From Tepidamorphus sp. (GTDB taxonomy: Bacteria > Pseudomonadota > Alphaproteobacteria > Rhizobiales > Tepidamorphaceae): 42,194 nt of DNA. The translations under genes were made by a program, and so were the position numbers. A model generated the notes under the pieces. That model was not told the DNA's origin. It saw nothing but the letters and a program-made list of their open reading frames with translations, and searched no databases. The stretch covers positions 1 through 42,194 of the forward strand of contig JANQKY010000003.1 in the NCBI GenBank assembly GCA_028280885.1, given 5' to 3'. Below are positions 1-8,131 of this stretch, piece after piece (the stretch's first letter is position 1; each line of letters opens with the position of its first letter).

Positions 1-1
1 C

Positions 2-316
2 CGCCTGTTCGGCCTCGACATGGCGTTTCACCGGGCAATCGTCGCGGCTGCCCACAATCCGCCGCTTGTCGAAACCCACAACCAGTATAACCGCCGGCTC
101 TGGCGGGCCCGCTTCGTCTCCTCCCAGCGCCGCGCCAATCAGGAGACGCAGCGGCGCAAGCACCAGGCGATCGTCGATGCGCTGCTGGCCCGCGATGCCG
201 CCGCCGCCGCCTCCGCGCTGATCGCCCATCTGCGCAATGCGGTGGTCAACATCGAGGCCGCGCGCGCCGAAGCGGCCGATGTCCGGGCCGGGGCCGGGGG
301 AACGCGCGATGACTGA
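2..316 (+). CDS. GntR-family regulator, FCD ligand-binding domain, C-terminal part
   Basis: The gene runs in from before the window, so the N-terminal winged-helix DNA-binding domain is not visible. The remaining ~104 residues look like the end of an all-helical FCD domain: an FHRAIVAAAHNPPL segment, then a helix with a KHQAIVDALLARDAAAA stretch and a final His (AHLRNAV), as in FadR-type GntR regulators whose His residues bind a metal or carboxylate ligand. It overlaps the FGE gene start by 8 bases, so the two are co-transcribed. By context it should sense a substrate or intermediate of the sulfate-ester pathway. The family call rests on the C-terminal half only; the exact ligand cannot be read. 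Confidence 0.75.
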   Translation, partial: RLFGLDMAFHRAIVAAAHNPPLVETHNQYNRRLWRARFVSSQRRANQETQRRKHQAIVDALLARDAAAAASALIAHLRNAVVNIEAARAEAADVRAGAGGTRDD

Positions 317-1298
317 GGCAATGGTCTCGCCGCTGTGCTGTGTTCCCAGGCGCGCACCGACGACAGTCGCGCCGTCGGGACCCCTGTCACTGAAATCCGC
401 CAAACAGCATGCCGGCCAACCCGACATGTCGATCCCCGGCGTCCCGATCCCCGGCGGCGAGGCACTGATCGGCACCGATCGCCCCGAACTGCCGGTCGAT
501 GGCGAGGCACCGCTTCGGACCCAGCGGCTCGAGCCGTTCCGGATGGATGCGGCGGCCGTCACCAACGACCGGTTCCAGGCCTTCGTCGCCGACACCGGCT
601 ATGTCACCGAGGCGGAGCGGCTCGGTGATTCCTTCGTCTTCGTGAAGCTCCTGCCCGCCGACGCGGGGCCGAGCCGCGCGGTCGCCGAGGCGCCGTGGTG
701 GCGGATCGTCGAGGGCGCCTGCTGGCATGCCCCGCTCGGACCGGGAAGCGCCACGGCCTGCCGGCCCGATCACCCCGTCGTCCACGTCACCTGGCACGAT
801 GCGACGGCCTTCGCCGGCTGGGCCGGCGGCCGCTTGCCGAGCGAGGCCGAATGGGAACATGCCGCGCGCGGCGGCCTTGGCGATGTGCGCTTTCCCTGGG
901 GTGACGAAGAACCCAACGACACGGATTTCTTCCCCTGCAACATCTGGCAGGGCCGGTTTCCCGACGAGAACCTCGCCCTTGACGGCCATCTGGCGACGGC
1001 GCCTGCGGCCTCCTTTTCGCCGAATGGCTACGGCCTCTACAACATGGTCGGCAATGTCTGGGAATACACCGCCCAGCCATTCAAGGTGAAATCGCTGAAG
1101 AAGAGCGTCCGGCGCGCCCATGCGGGCAAGGCCGGCTTCAAGCTGTCCAAGGGCGGCTCCTTCCTCTGCCACGCAAGCTATTGCTATCGCTACCGGATCG
1201 CCGCCCGGACGGGGACCTCGCCGGACAGTTCGACATCCCATCAGGGCTTCCGGCTTGTCTACGATCCAGCACCGGCCGGGCAGGGGGCGGTGCAATGA
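309..1298 (+). CDS. Formylglycine-generating enzyme (sulfatase-maturing oxidase)
   Basis: This enzyme oxidises the cysteine of the sulfatase motif C-x-P-x-R to C-alpha-formylglycine using oxygen, which switches aerobic sulfatases on. The 329-residue protein has the usual FGE landmarks: an early CCVPRR segment, a glycine-rich start of the FGE fold (PGGEALIG), the GRLPSEAEWEHAARGG block, GNVWEY, and the C-terminal GGSFLCHASYCYRYR block with the paired active-site cysteines C287 and C292. The ATG at 309 is preferred because a GGGGGAA Shine-Dalgarno-like run lies 6 bases upstream and the N-terminal CC motif is kept. No signal peptide is visible, so it should act in the cytosol, matching the two cytosolic sulfatases in this window. 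It overlaps the GntR gene by 8 bases. Confidence 0.92.
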   Translation: MTEAMVSPLCCVPRRAPTTVAPSGPLSLKSAKQHAGQPDMSIPGVPIPGGEALIGTDRPELPVDGEAPLRTQRLEPFRMDAAAVTNDRFQAFVADTGYVTEAERLGDSFVFVKLLPADAGPSRAVAEAPWWRIVEGACWHAPLGPGSATACRPDHPVVHVTWHDATAFAGWAGGRLPSEAEWEHAARGGLGDVRFPWGDEEPNDTDFFPCNIWQGRFPDENLALDGHLATAPAASFSPNGYGLYNMVGNVWEYTAQPFKVKSLKKSVRRAHAGKAGFKLSKGGSFLCHASYCYRYRIAARTGTSPDSSTSHQGFRLVYDPAPAGQGAVQ

Positions 1299-1336
1299 CC
1301 GGGTGGATCTGCAAAGCCGGCGCGGGCGCGCGGTCG

Positions 1337-1350
1337 AATATTCCAGACCG
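1337..1350 (+). promoter_or_regulatory. Candidate LysR-regulator box upstream of the TctC gene
   Basis: The 14-base string AATATTCCAGACCG recurs with one mismatch at 4544-4557 (AATATTCCATACCG), in the divergent promoter of the LysR gene and the sulfatase operon. Both copies lie in promoter-type intergenic DNA of the same module, so a shared LysR binding site is the simplest reading. The binding is inferred, not shown. Confidence 0.5.
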
Positions 1351-1362
1351 TTATCAGGTCAG

Positions 1363-1373
1363 TACAAGTTGTA
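1363..1373 (+). promoter_or_regulatory. Palindrome TACAAGTTGTA, candidate GntR/FCD operator
   Basis: TACAA-G-TTGTA is a perfect inverted repeat of the size and TTGTACAA-like character seen for FCD-type GntR operators. It lies 13 bases after the candidate LysR box and 180 bases before the TctC start, downstream of the GntR-FGE operon. It could be the operator of the GntR protein that ends at 316. The rest of the 253-base gap 1299-1551 shows no gene. Confidence 0.4.
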
Positions 1374-1551
1374 ATTTTCGGAATTTTTCACCGCTCGCTA
1401 GTGTGCGCCCCGCGCGGCAAGGGACGCGGCGGGTCGAAGGCATGACGACACCCCTGGCAGCCCCGTGGCAGCGACGAAACACAGGACCGAAGGACGCGAT
1501 CTCCGTTCTTCTTAACAACCGGAGCCGCAACGCTCCAATCGGGAGGACCCC

Positions 1552-2487
1552 ATGAAACTGAAGACCCTCGTTCTCGCGGCCGCCATGTCGGCCATCGGCA
1601 CGGCCGCGCTCGCCGACTATCCCGAAAAGCCGATCGAGGTGGTGATCACCTACGGGCCGGGCAGTAACTCGGACACCTCCGGCCGCCTGTTCATCAACGC
1701 CATGCGCAAGGCGCTCGGCGGCGCCGACATGGTGCCGATCAACATTCCCGGCGCCGGCGGCACCGTGGGCACCGCGCAGATGGCCGCCGCGGCGCCGGAC
1801 GGCTATACGCTCGGCTACAATCCGATCGCGACGGTAACGATCCAGCCGCATCTGCGGCCGCTGCCCTATGGCCAGGACAGCTTCGAGCCGATCTGCATGA
1901 TGGCCGAGAACCCGACCGCGGTTCAGGTCGCGCCCGACAGCCCGCTCAATTCGATGGACGACGTCGTCGCCGCCGCCAAGGACGGTACCGTGATCGCCGT
2001 CGGCCCGGCGCCGGGCTCGATCCCGCACATCACCCAGGCCGCCGTCGCCAATGCGCTCGGCGTCAACTTCACCTACCTGCCGGCCGGCGGCGGCGCCAAT
2101 GCCGCCAAGGCACTGCTCAGTGGCGAAGCGCAGATCGCCGCCGACAACTCGGCGCTCGCCAAGGTTCAGGGGCTGAAGACCCTCGCCGTTGCCGCCGACG
2201 AGCGCCTCGCCGACCTGCCGGACGTGCCGACGCTGAAGGAACTCGGCATCGACGTCTCGATCACCATCTGGTTCGGCCTGTTCGCGCCGGCCGGCACGCC
2301 GGAGGCGGTCCTCGATAAACTCGCCGCGGCCTGCGCGGAAGCGGTGAAGGACGAGGATTTCCTGACCGGCATGGCCAACTCGAACTACATCGTCCGCCAC
2401 ATGGACCGGCCGGCCTTCACCGATTTCTACAACAGCCAGTATGGCGGCAACGCCTCGATGCTGAAGGCGATCGGGCTTGGCAAGTAA
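1552..2487 (+). CDS. Tripartite tricarboxylate transporter (TTT) substrate-binding protein, TctC/Bug family
   Basis: This is the periplasmic binding component of a TTT importer, which delivers a carboxylate to a TctA-TctB membrane complex. The first ~21 residues form a clean Sec signal peptide ending in AALA-DYP. The mature part has Bug-family features: the YPEKPIEVVITYGPGSNSD start, then GAGGTVGTAQMAAAAPDGYTLGY, the conserved loop that clamps the ligand carboxylate, and a C-terminal ADLPDVPTLKELG block. At 311 residues it has normal family length. A GGGAGGA ribosome site lies just before the ATG. The membrane genes tctB and tctA lie at 6173-8131 behind the sulfatase, which ties this importer to a sulfated or desulfated carboxylate. 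The ligand itself cannot be read from sequence. Confidence 0.9.
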   Translation: MKLKTLVLAAAMSAIGTAALADYPEKPIEVVITYGPGSNSDTSGRLFINAMRKALGGADMVPINIPGAGGTVGTAQMAAAAPDGYTLGYNPIATVTIQPHLRPLPYGQDSFEPICMMAENPTAVQVAPDSPLNSMDDVVAAAKDGTVIAVGPAPGSIPHITQAAVANALGVNFTYLPAGGGANAAKALLSGEAQIAADNSALAKVQGLKTLAVAADERLADLPDVPTLKELGIDVSITIWFGLFAPAGTPEAVLDKLAAACAEAVKDEDFLTGMANSNYIVRHMDRPAFTDFYNSQYGGNASMLKAIGLGK

Positions 2488-2493
2488 GGGCCT

Positions 2494-2530
2494 GTGACGG
2501 GCTGTGGTGACGGGCTGCGGTGACGGTTAG
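2494..2530 (+). repeat. Three short tandem repeats, 13-base period
   Basis: GTGACGGGCTG occurs at 2494 and 2507, and a degenerate third copy GTGACGGTTAG at 2520, directly between the TctC stop and the terminator hairpin. This looks like local slippage; no function is evident. Confidence 0.6.
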
Positions 2531-2539
2531 CCCTTGGGG

Positions 2540-2568
2540 GGGGCACGGCTTTTGGGGAGCCGTGCCCC
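2540..2568 (+). terminator. Hairpin terminator or attenuator after the TctC gene
   Basis: An 11-bp perfect stem (GGGGCACGGCT / AGCCGTGCCCC) closes a TTTGGGG loop and is followed only by a weak ATTTC tract. It probably ends or attenuates the tctC transcript so that the binding protein is made in excess of the next gene. Its presence also argues against any start of the next gene before about 2570. Confidence 0.65.
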
Positions 2569-2581
2569 ATTTCACCGGTCG

Positions 2582-3634
2582 ATGTTCGTGATGGCTGAAT
2601 GCGCGCTCGCCCTTGTGCCGTGCCGGTCCGGATCGACGCTCGAGGCGCTGATCGTCGACACCGGCAACGGCGGCCTTGAGCGCCGGACCTATCCGCTGAC
2701 CGCGAACGGCCTGCCCTGCGCGGTCCACGGCGACACGGTCTATGTCTCCGCGACCGATCCGTCCGGGGATCGCGAGGCAAGCGTCATCGACGTCGTCGCG
2801 CTCGATCGTAGCACCGGTGATCTGGAGCCGGTCCAGACCGTGGGCGTGCCGGCCCGCATGGCCCATCTCGCCGTCCATCCCGCCGGATCGATGCTCTATG
2901 GCGCCTCCTTTCCCGAAAGCCTGATCGCAGCTTTTCCGATCGCGCTGGACGGGCGGCTTGCGGACGCGCCGGCCTGGACCGTCGAAACGCCGCGCCAGCC
3001 GCACATGGCCGGGCTCAGCCCGGATGCCCGCTTCCTGCATATCCCCTGCATGGGCGCCGACCGGGTGATGCGCTTGTCCCTGAGCCCCGACGGCCGCGCC
3101 CTTGCCGGCGCCCCGTCGGACGGTCTGGCGCAGCCGGCGGGATCGGGCCCGCGCCACCTCGCCTGGCATCCGCGCCTGCCGGTCGGCTATCTGGTCTGCG
3201 AACTGAGCGGCGACGTCGTCGCGCTGGCCTATGACCCGGAAGCCGGGCGGTTCGACGAACGGACCCGCGTGAGCGCGCTTGGCGACGATATCGCCGGTCC
3301 GCCCTGGGCCTCCGAGATCCGGGTGTCGCCGGACGGACGGGTGCTCTATTGCGCCGAGCGCCGGGGCAGCACGCTTGCCTGGTGGCGCCTCGGCGAGGAT
3401 GGGTTGCCGCAGAAGCGATCCATCCAGTCGGTCCCCCGCCATCCGCGCGGCTTCGACATCACGTCCTGCGGCCGGCTCCTGGTTCTGGCCGCCCAGGGGG
3501 ATGACTGCGTATGCCTCTATGAAATCGACCGCGAAACCGGCCGTCCCGATCTCGCGGCGACCGTGCCCTGCGCGGCCCAGCCGAGCTTCGTCACGATCGT
3601 GCCGCTCAACCGGCCGGAGCGAGCCGATGGCTGA
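2582..3634 (+). CDS. Beta-propeller protein of the lactonase (6-phosphogluconolactonase-like) family
   Basis: About 350 residues made of repeated propeller blades, visible as recurring HPxG and SPDGR-type turns: AVHPAGSMLYGASF, LSPDARFLHIPC, LSPDGRAL, WHPRLPVGYLV, VSPDGRVLYCAERR. This is the layout of the YbhE/Pgl-type seven-bladed lactonase family, which hydrolyses sugar lactones. No signal peptide is clear. The ATG at 2582 is chosen because the terminator hairpin occupies the upstream sequence; ATG 2591 is an alternative, and neither has a good ribosome site. In this sulfate-ester and TTT context a lactone or cyclic ester produced during catabolism is a reasonable substrate, but that is inference. 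The end overlaps the LysR gene tail-to-tail by 29 bases. Confidence 0.7.
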   Translation: MFVMAECALALVPCRSGSTLEALIVDTGNGGLERRTYPLTANGLPCAVHGDTVYVSATDPSGDREASVIDVVALDRSTGDLEPVQTVGVPARMAHLAVHPAGSMLYGASFPESLIAAFPIALDGRLADAPAWTVETPRQPHMAGLSPDARFLHIPCMGADRVMRLSLSPDGRALAGAPSDGLAQPAGSGPRHLAWHPRLPVGYLVCELSGDVVALAYDPEAGRFDERTRVSALGDDIAGPPWASEIRVSPDGRVLYCAERRGSTLAWWRLGEDGLPQKRSIQSVPRHPRGFDITSCGRLLVLAAQGDDCVCLYEIDRETGRPDLAATVPCAAQPSFVTIVPLNRPERADG

Positions 3635-4520
3635 ATTCCGACCGGATGCAGTCGAGCAGGGCGTCGGCCGCCGGGTCCATCTCCTGGGCCGCCGTATGGA
3701 GCGCGCCATAGGTCAGGCTGACGGCGGGCGACCAGGGGCGGGTGACGATCGCCGCGCCGGGAAAGGCTGTCGGGCTGAACGGATCGCACAGCGCGACGCC
3801 GAGCCCGGCAGCGGCCATGCGGCAGCAGGTGATGGCGGAGGAGGCCTCGAGTTGCGCCTCGAGCGTCTCGCCGGTCTGCCGCAGGGCGGCCTCGATGCGG
3901 CTGCGCAGCGGCTGGCGGCTTGGCAGGATCAGCCGTTCGCAGGCCAGATGCGCGGGCGTGATGCGCTCCTGCGCGGCGAGCGGGTGATCGGCGCGCATCA
4001 CCGCGACCGCCTCGGTCTCGGTCAGCGCCACGGCGCTCAGCGCGGGATGGTTGGAGGGCAGGAGCGCCAGCGCCAGGTCGATCTGGCGGGTCGCCACCCA
4101 GTCCTCGATGTCGAGCCGGTGGCGCGGCTCGAGCGAGATATGCGTGTCGCCATGCCTCGCCAGGAAGGTCTTGACGGCCGCCATCACCGGCGCGCTGTTG
4201 ATCAGCGGCGGCGTCGCGGTGACGCGCAGGGGGCGCGTCGTGTTCTGCCGGATCCGGCGGGCGATCGCGCCGATCTCGTCGAGCCCGGCGATCGTCGCCT
4301 CGATCGACCGGTAGAATTCGACGCCCTCGGGCGTCGGGATCGTCGCCCGGCCGCTGCGGCGATGGAACAGCTTCAGGCCCAGCGCATGCTCCAGCGCGCT
4401 CAACTGCTTGCTGATCGCCGGCTGCGTCAGATTCAGCCGCTCGGCCGCCGCCGTCACGCCGCCGGTGACCATCACCGCGTGAAACGCCCTGAGCTGGCGC
4501 AGTCCCAGCCGGTTCGACAT
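3606..4520 (-). CDS. LysR-family transcriptional regulator
   Basis: 304 residues, the normal length for the family. The N-terminal winged helix-turn-helix is clear (LRQLRAFHAVMVTGGVTAAAERLNLTQPAISKQLSALE, with the invariant QPAIS-Q turn and an LGLKLFHRR wing). A PBP2-like effector domain spans about residues 90-300. The gene is divergent from the sulfatase-tctB-tctA operon, the classic LysR arrangement, and its start lies 24 bases from a palindrome with a GGAAT half-site. It probably activates the sulfatase operon in response to a pathway compound, and perhaps tctC as well through the matching motif at 1337. The inducer is unknown. Confidence 0.92.
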   Translation of the reverse strand: MSNRLGLRQLRAFHAVMVTGGVTAAAERLNLTQPAISKQLSALEHALGLKLFHRRSGRATIPTPEGVEFYRSIEATIAGLDEIGAIARRIRQNTTRPLRVTATPPLINSAPVMAAVKTFLARHGDTHISLEPRHRLDIEDWVATRQIDLALALLPSNHPALSAVALTETEAVAVMRADHPLAAQERITPAHLACERLILPSRQPLRSRIEAALRQTGETLEAQLEASSAITCCRMAAAGLGVALCDPFSPTAFPGAAIVTRPWSPAVSLTYGALHTAAQEMDPAADALLDCIRSEFSHRLAPAG

Positions 4521-4543
4521 GGTATCTGTCCTGAAGTGACCTC

Positions 4544-4588
4544 AATATTCCATACCGGAATGATCGCACAAGGAACTATCATTTCCTT
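4544..4588. promoter_or_regulatory. LysR operator region between LysR and sulfatase genes
   Basis: Two inverted repeats stand side by side. ATTCC-ATACC-GGAAT at 4547-4561 is a 15-bp dyad of the T-N11-A kind typical for LysR proteins. AAGGAA-N7-TTCCTT is at 4570-4588. Both reuse a GGAA/TTCC core, and the second one sits just upstream of the -10 box at 4591, the usual place of a LysR activation site. Confidence 0.65.
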
Positions 4589-4590
4589 CA

Positions 4591-4596
4591 TATAAT
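4591..4596 (+). promoter_or_regulatory. -10 element TATAAT of the sulfatase operon promoter
   Basis: A perfect TATAAT follows the LysR dyads; no good -35 box lies at the right distance, as expected of an activator-dependent promoter. Transcription would begin near 4603. The in-frame ATG at 4595 lies inside this box and so cannot be the translation start, which moves the start to the TTG at 4649. Confidence 0.6.
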
Positions 4597-4648
4597 GACC
4601 GTGGCTAACGTCCGCCGATTCCGGACAGGCCGAAAAGAGGAGCCCGCC

Positions 4649-6160
4649 TTGGCAAAGACCCGACCGAATGTGCTGCTGATCGTCGCCGACCACTGGGCCG
4701 CCGAGCATCTCGGCGCCGCCGGCAATCCCGCGATCATCACGCCGGGCCTGGACGAGATCGCCGCCTGCGGCACCCGCTTCACCAACGCCTATTCGGAATG
4801 CCCGGTCTGCATTCCCGCCCGCCGTACGCTGATGACGGGAATGCGCCCGAAATCGCATGGCGACCGGGTGTTCAATGACGGGCTGCGCATGCCGGACGTC
4901 ACGACGATGGCGCAGGCCTTCCGCGATGCCGGCTATCAGGCGGACGCGGTCGGCAAGCTGCATGTCCATCCCCAGCGCGACCGGATCGGCTTCGACAGCG
5001 TGCTGCTCGACGACGAGGGCCGGCCGCAATGGGGCACGCTCGACGATTACGACATCTATCTCGGCGACCAGGGCCTTCCCGGCCGCCAGTTCGACCACGG
5101 CATGTCGAACAACCAGTATAGCTGGCGCCCCTGGCATCTCGCCGAGGAACACCATGCGACCGCCTGGGCCGGCCGGATGATGGCGCGCACCATCAAGCGC
5201 CGCGACCCGACGCGGCCGGCCTTCTGGTATCTCGGCTTCCGCCACCCGCATCCCCCGCTGGTGCCGCCGCAGGCCTTCCTGGAACTCTACCGGGACGTGA
5301 CACCGGACGCGCCCTATATCGGCGACTGGGCCCGCGACCCCGATCGCCTGCCCTTCGCGATCTCCGCCCTGCTCAGCCGCACGACGCTGTTGACGGACGA
5401 CCGGATGATGGCCGCGAAGCGGGCGTTCTACGCCCTGTGCAGCCAGATCGACTTCCAGATCCGCTATCTGATCGGCACGCTGCGGCTGGAAGGCCTGCTC
5501 GACGACACGATCATCCTGTTCACCTCCGACCATGGCGACATGCTCGGCAATCACGACATGGCGGCAAAGCGGATCTTCTACGAGAGTTCGGCGAACATCC
5601 CGATGATCCTGTCGGCCAACAAGGGCAATCCCAAAGCCGCCGAGGGCGTCGTCGACGACCGGCTCGCAACCTTCGCCGACGTGATGCCGACGCTGCTCGA
5701 TCTCTGCGACATTGCCGTGCCGGAAACGGTCGACGGTATCTCCATGGTCGGCGACCGGCGCCACGCCCATATCTACGGCGAATGCGGCGAGGACGACCAC
5801 GCGACCCGGATGGTTCGCGACGATCGCTACAAGCTGATCTACTATCCCGTCGGCAACCACTTCCAGCTTTTCGACATGGTCGAGGACCCGCGCGAGATGA
5901 CCGACCTCGCCCGCGACCCGGCGCATGCCGAACCCCTGAAGCGTTTGCAGGATGTTCTGGTCTCGGAGATGTATGGTGTCGATCTCGACTGGATCTCCGA
6001 CGGCAGGCTCGTCGGCAAGCCCGACCGGGCTTACACCTGGGCGCCGCATCGCAGCCTGAACTCGCAGCGCGGTGACGGCTGGCCGCCATCGCCCAAGGTC
6101 GACATCCCGCAGATCGAATGGACGAAGGAACGGGGATCCGACCCTTCAGCGGGACCATAG
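4649..6160 (+). CDS. Cytosolic type I sulfatase (formylglycine-dependent)
   Basis: A sulfuric-ester hydrolase of the alkaline-phosphatase superfamily. C54 lies in CIPARRTLMTG, the C-x-P-x-R signature that the FGE converts to formylglycine. Metal ligands appear as the N-terminal ADHW and the later FTSDHGDMLGNHD block. The TTG start at 4649 is chosen because GAGGAG lies 6 bases upstream and the ATG at 4595 sits inside the promoter -10 box; this gives 503 residues. There is no signal peptide, so hydrolysis happens after uptake. It leads an operon with tctB and tctA, divergent from LysR, so its substrate is probably what the TTT system brings in. It is a paralogue of the sulfatase at 13413-14930. 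The ester substrate cannot be named. Confidence 0.9.
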   Translation: MAKTRPNVLLIVADHWAAEHLGAAGNPAIITPGLDEIAACGTRFTNAYSECPVCIPARRTLMTGMRPKSHGDRVFNDGLRMPDVTTMAQAFRDAGYQADAVGKLHVHPQRDRIGFDSVLLDDEGRPQWGTLDDYDIYLGDQGLPGRQFDHGMSNNQYSWRPWHLAEEHHATAWAGRMMARTIKRRDPTRPAFWYLGFRHPHPPLVPPQAFLELYRDVTPDAPYIGDWARDPDRLPFAISALLSRTTLLTDDRMMAAKRAFYALCSQIDFQIRYLIGTLRLEGLLDDTIILFTSDHGDMLGNHDMAAKRIFYESSANIPMILSANKGNPKAAEGVVDDRLATFADVMPTLLDLCDIAVPETVDGISMVGDRRHAHIYGECGEDDHATRMVRDDRYKLIYYPVGNHFQLFDMVEDPREMTDLARDPAHAEPLKRLQDVLVSEMYGVDLDWISDGRLVGKPDRAYTWAPHRSLNSQRGDGWPPSPKVDIPQIEWTKERGSDPSAGP

Positions 6161-6172
6161 GGAGCCTGTGCG

Positions 6173-6634
6173 GTGAGACGCGCGATCAACACGGATACTA
6201 TACTCGGCGCGGCGGGCGGGCTCGTCGCCACCGTCCTGCTGATATCGAGCTACCGGCAGAGCGAAAGCGTCTTCATCCTGCCGGGCGACGCGCCGCCCTT
6301 CCTGGTGCCCCAGCTCTTCCTCTATTTCACCATCGCCCTGTCCGCCGTGATCTTCCTGCTCGGCCTGCGGTCCGGGGGCCTTGAGATCGGCCCGAAGCAC
6401 TGGCGCAACATCGCCGCGACGATCGCCGTCATCGTCGCCGCCGCCGCGCTGATGAAGCCGATCGGCTATCTCGCCGTCGCGCCCGTCGCCGTCTTCGCCA
6501 CGGTCTACCTGCTCGGGTTCCGCCGGCGTCTGGTGAACCTCGCGGTCTCCGCCGGTTTCGTCGCGCTGCTCTATGGCATGCTGACCGTCTTCGCGAAGAT
6601 GCCGCTTCCGAAGATTCCGGGCCTGGGGGTTTGA
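6173..6634 (+). CDS. TTT transporter small membrane subunit, TctB family
   Basis: A 153-residue hydrophobic protein with about four membrane helices (residues roughly 9-25, 43-63, 75-95 and 115-140), the size and layout of TctB. It begins with GTG at 6173, 8 bases after an AGGGAG ribosome site, and lies 12 bases after the sulfatase stop and 3 bases before tctA. TctB pairs with TctA in the inner membrane; its sequence is poorly conserved, so the call relies on topology and on its position directly before a clear TctA. Confidence 0.85.
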   Translation: MRRAINTDTILGAAGGLVATVLLISSYRQSESVFILPGDAPPFLVPQLFLYFTIALSAVIFLLGLRSGGLEIGPKHWRNIAATIAVIVAAAALMKPIGYLAVAPVAVFATVYLLGFRRRLVNLAVSAGFVALLYGMLTVFAKMPLPKIPGLGV

Positions 6635-6637
6635 CCG

Positions 6638-8131
6638 ATGGGCCTCGACGCCATCCTCGCTTCGCTCACCCATCTGGCCGATCCCTTCGCGCTTGCGATC
6701 ATGGTGCTGGCCACCATCGTCGGCATGATCGTCGGCGCGCTGCCTGGCCTCGGCACGGTCACCGCGCTTGCGATGATCCTGCCCTTCACCTTCGTCCTGG
6801 AGGCGCCGCAGGCGATCGGGCTGCTATTGGCGATCTACGTCTCGTCGGTCTATGGCGGCTCGATCCCGGCGATCCTGATCAACGTGCCCGGCACGCCGCA
6901 ATCGGCCGCGACGACCTTCGACGGCTATCCGATGGCGCGCGCGGGCCATGCCGCCGAGGCGCTCGGCTGGGTGACGGTCGCCTCGACCTTCGGCGGCATC
7001 TTCTCGATGATCGTGCTGGTCATCGCCGCACCGCAGCTTGCCGCCGTCGCCGTCGAGTTCGGCTCGGTGGAGACCTTCGCGCTGATCGTCTTTTCGCTCA
7101 CCACCATCGCCTGGGTCTCGGCCGGCAATCCGCTGAAAGGCCTGCTGGCCGGCGCCTTCGGCGTCGTCCTGTCGACCGTCGGGGTCGACGAACTGAGCGG
7201 CGCCAACCGCTTCACCTTCGGCAATTTCGCGCTGTCGGCCGGCTTCCACGTCGTGCCGGTGCTGATCGGCCTGTTCGCGCTGTCGGAGGTCTTCATGACG
7301 GCGGGCCAGGGGGTGGCGCGACATGGCAACCCGATCGTCAGCACCGGCTTCAAGGTCGCCTCCTTCGCCAAATGGTGGGCGTTGAAGAAGACGGTGCTGC
7401 GCAGTTCGCTGATCGGCACCTTCCTGGGCGTCCTGCCCGGTGTCGGCGCCACCGCCGCCTCGCTGATCGGCTATGTCCAGGCCCGCAACGGCTCGCCGAA
7501 CAAGGAGAATTTCGGCAAGGGCGAACCGGAAGGCATCGTCGCCTCGGAGGCGGCCAACAACGCCGTGACCGGCGGCGCGCTGGTGCCGACCCTGTCGCTT
7601 GGCATCCCGGGCGATGCGGCGACCGCCGTCATGCTCGGCGCGCTGGTCATCCACGGCATCACGCCGGGCTTCCAGCTGTTCAACCGCAATCCGGAGCTGG
7701 TGAGCTTCATCTTCGTCGCGCTGCTCGTCGCCAACGTCATGATGCTGATCGTCGGCGCCGGCCTTGCCCAGGTCTTCAGCCGGGTGCTGAAGCTGCCGCA
7801 CGCGCTGATCATGGGCGGCGTGGTGGCGCTGTCGCTTGCCGGCTCCTACGTGATCCGCTTCTCGATCCTCGATGTCTGGGTCGCGGTGGTCGCCGGGATC
7901 TGCGGCCTGCTGCTGCGCTACGCCAACGTGCCGCTCGCGCCCATCGTCATTGGCTTCATTCTCGGCACGCCGCTTGAGGAAAACCTCCGCAAGAGCCTGA
8001 TCGTCACGCAGATGCAGCCGCTGAAATTCCTGGAAAGCCCGATCGCCGCCGGGTTTTTCGCCCTGACGCTGATCGTCGTCTGCTGGCCGCTGATCGGGAA
8101 ACGGCTGGCGGCGCGGCGGAAGGCTGAGTAG
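6638..8131 (+). CDS. TTT transporter large membrane subunit, TctA family
   Basis: 497 residues with about 12 membrane helices. Family hallmarks are plain: GMIVGALPGLGTVTALAMILPFTF near the N-terminus, the YGGSIPAILINVPGTPQSAATTFDGYPMA loop, and in the second half the matching LGVLPGVGATAASLIGY and LVPTLSLGIPGDAATAVMLGAL segments, the internal repeat of TctA. It forms the secondary-active, ion-coupled channel part of the importer fed by TctC. It is co-transcribed with the sulfatase and tctB. Its stop is directly followed by a hairpin repeat (8132-8200), which may serve as the operon end. Confidence 0.95.
   Translation: MGLDAILASLTHLADPFALAIMVLATIVGMIVGALPGLGTVTALAMILPFTFVLEAPQAIGLLLAIYVSSVYGGSIPAILINVPGTPQSAATTFDGYPMARAGHAAEALGWVTVASTFGGIFSMIVLVIAAPQLAAVAVEFGSVETFALIVFSLTTIAWVSAGNPLKGLLAGAFGVVLSTVGVDELSGANRFTFGNFALSAGFHVVPVLIGLFALSEVFMTAGQGVARHGNPIVSTGFKVASFAKWWALKKTVLRSSLIGTFLGVLPGVGATAASLIGYVQARNGSPNKENFGKGEPEGIVASEAANNAVTGGALVPTLSLGIPGDAATAVMLGALVIHGITPGFQLFNRNPELVSFIFVALLVANVMMLIVGAGLAQVFSRVLKLPHALIMGGVVALSLAGSYVIRFSILDVWVAVVAGICGLLLRYANVPLAPIVIGFILGTPLEENLRKSLIVTQMQPLKFLESPIAAGFFALTLIVVCWPLIGKRLAARRKAE

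Noticed and set aside
2494..2530. Tandem 13-base repeats as a CRISPR-like or regulatory array
   Set aside because: Only three degenerate units without spacers; simple slippage is enough. No CRISPR array was seen anywhere in the window.
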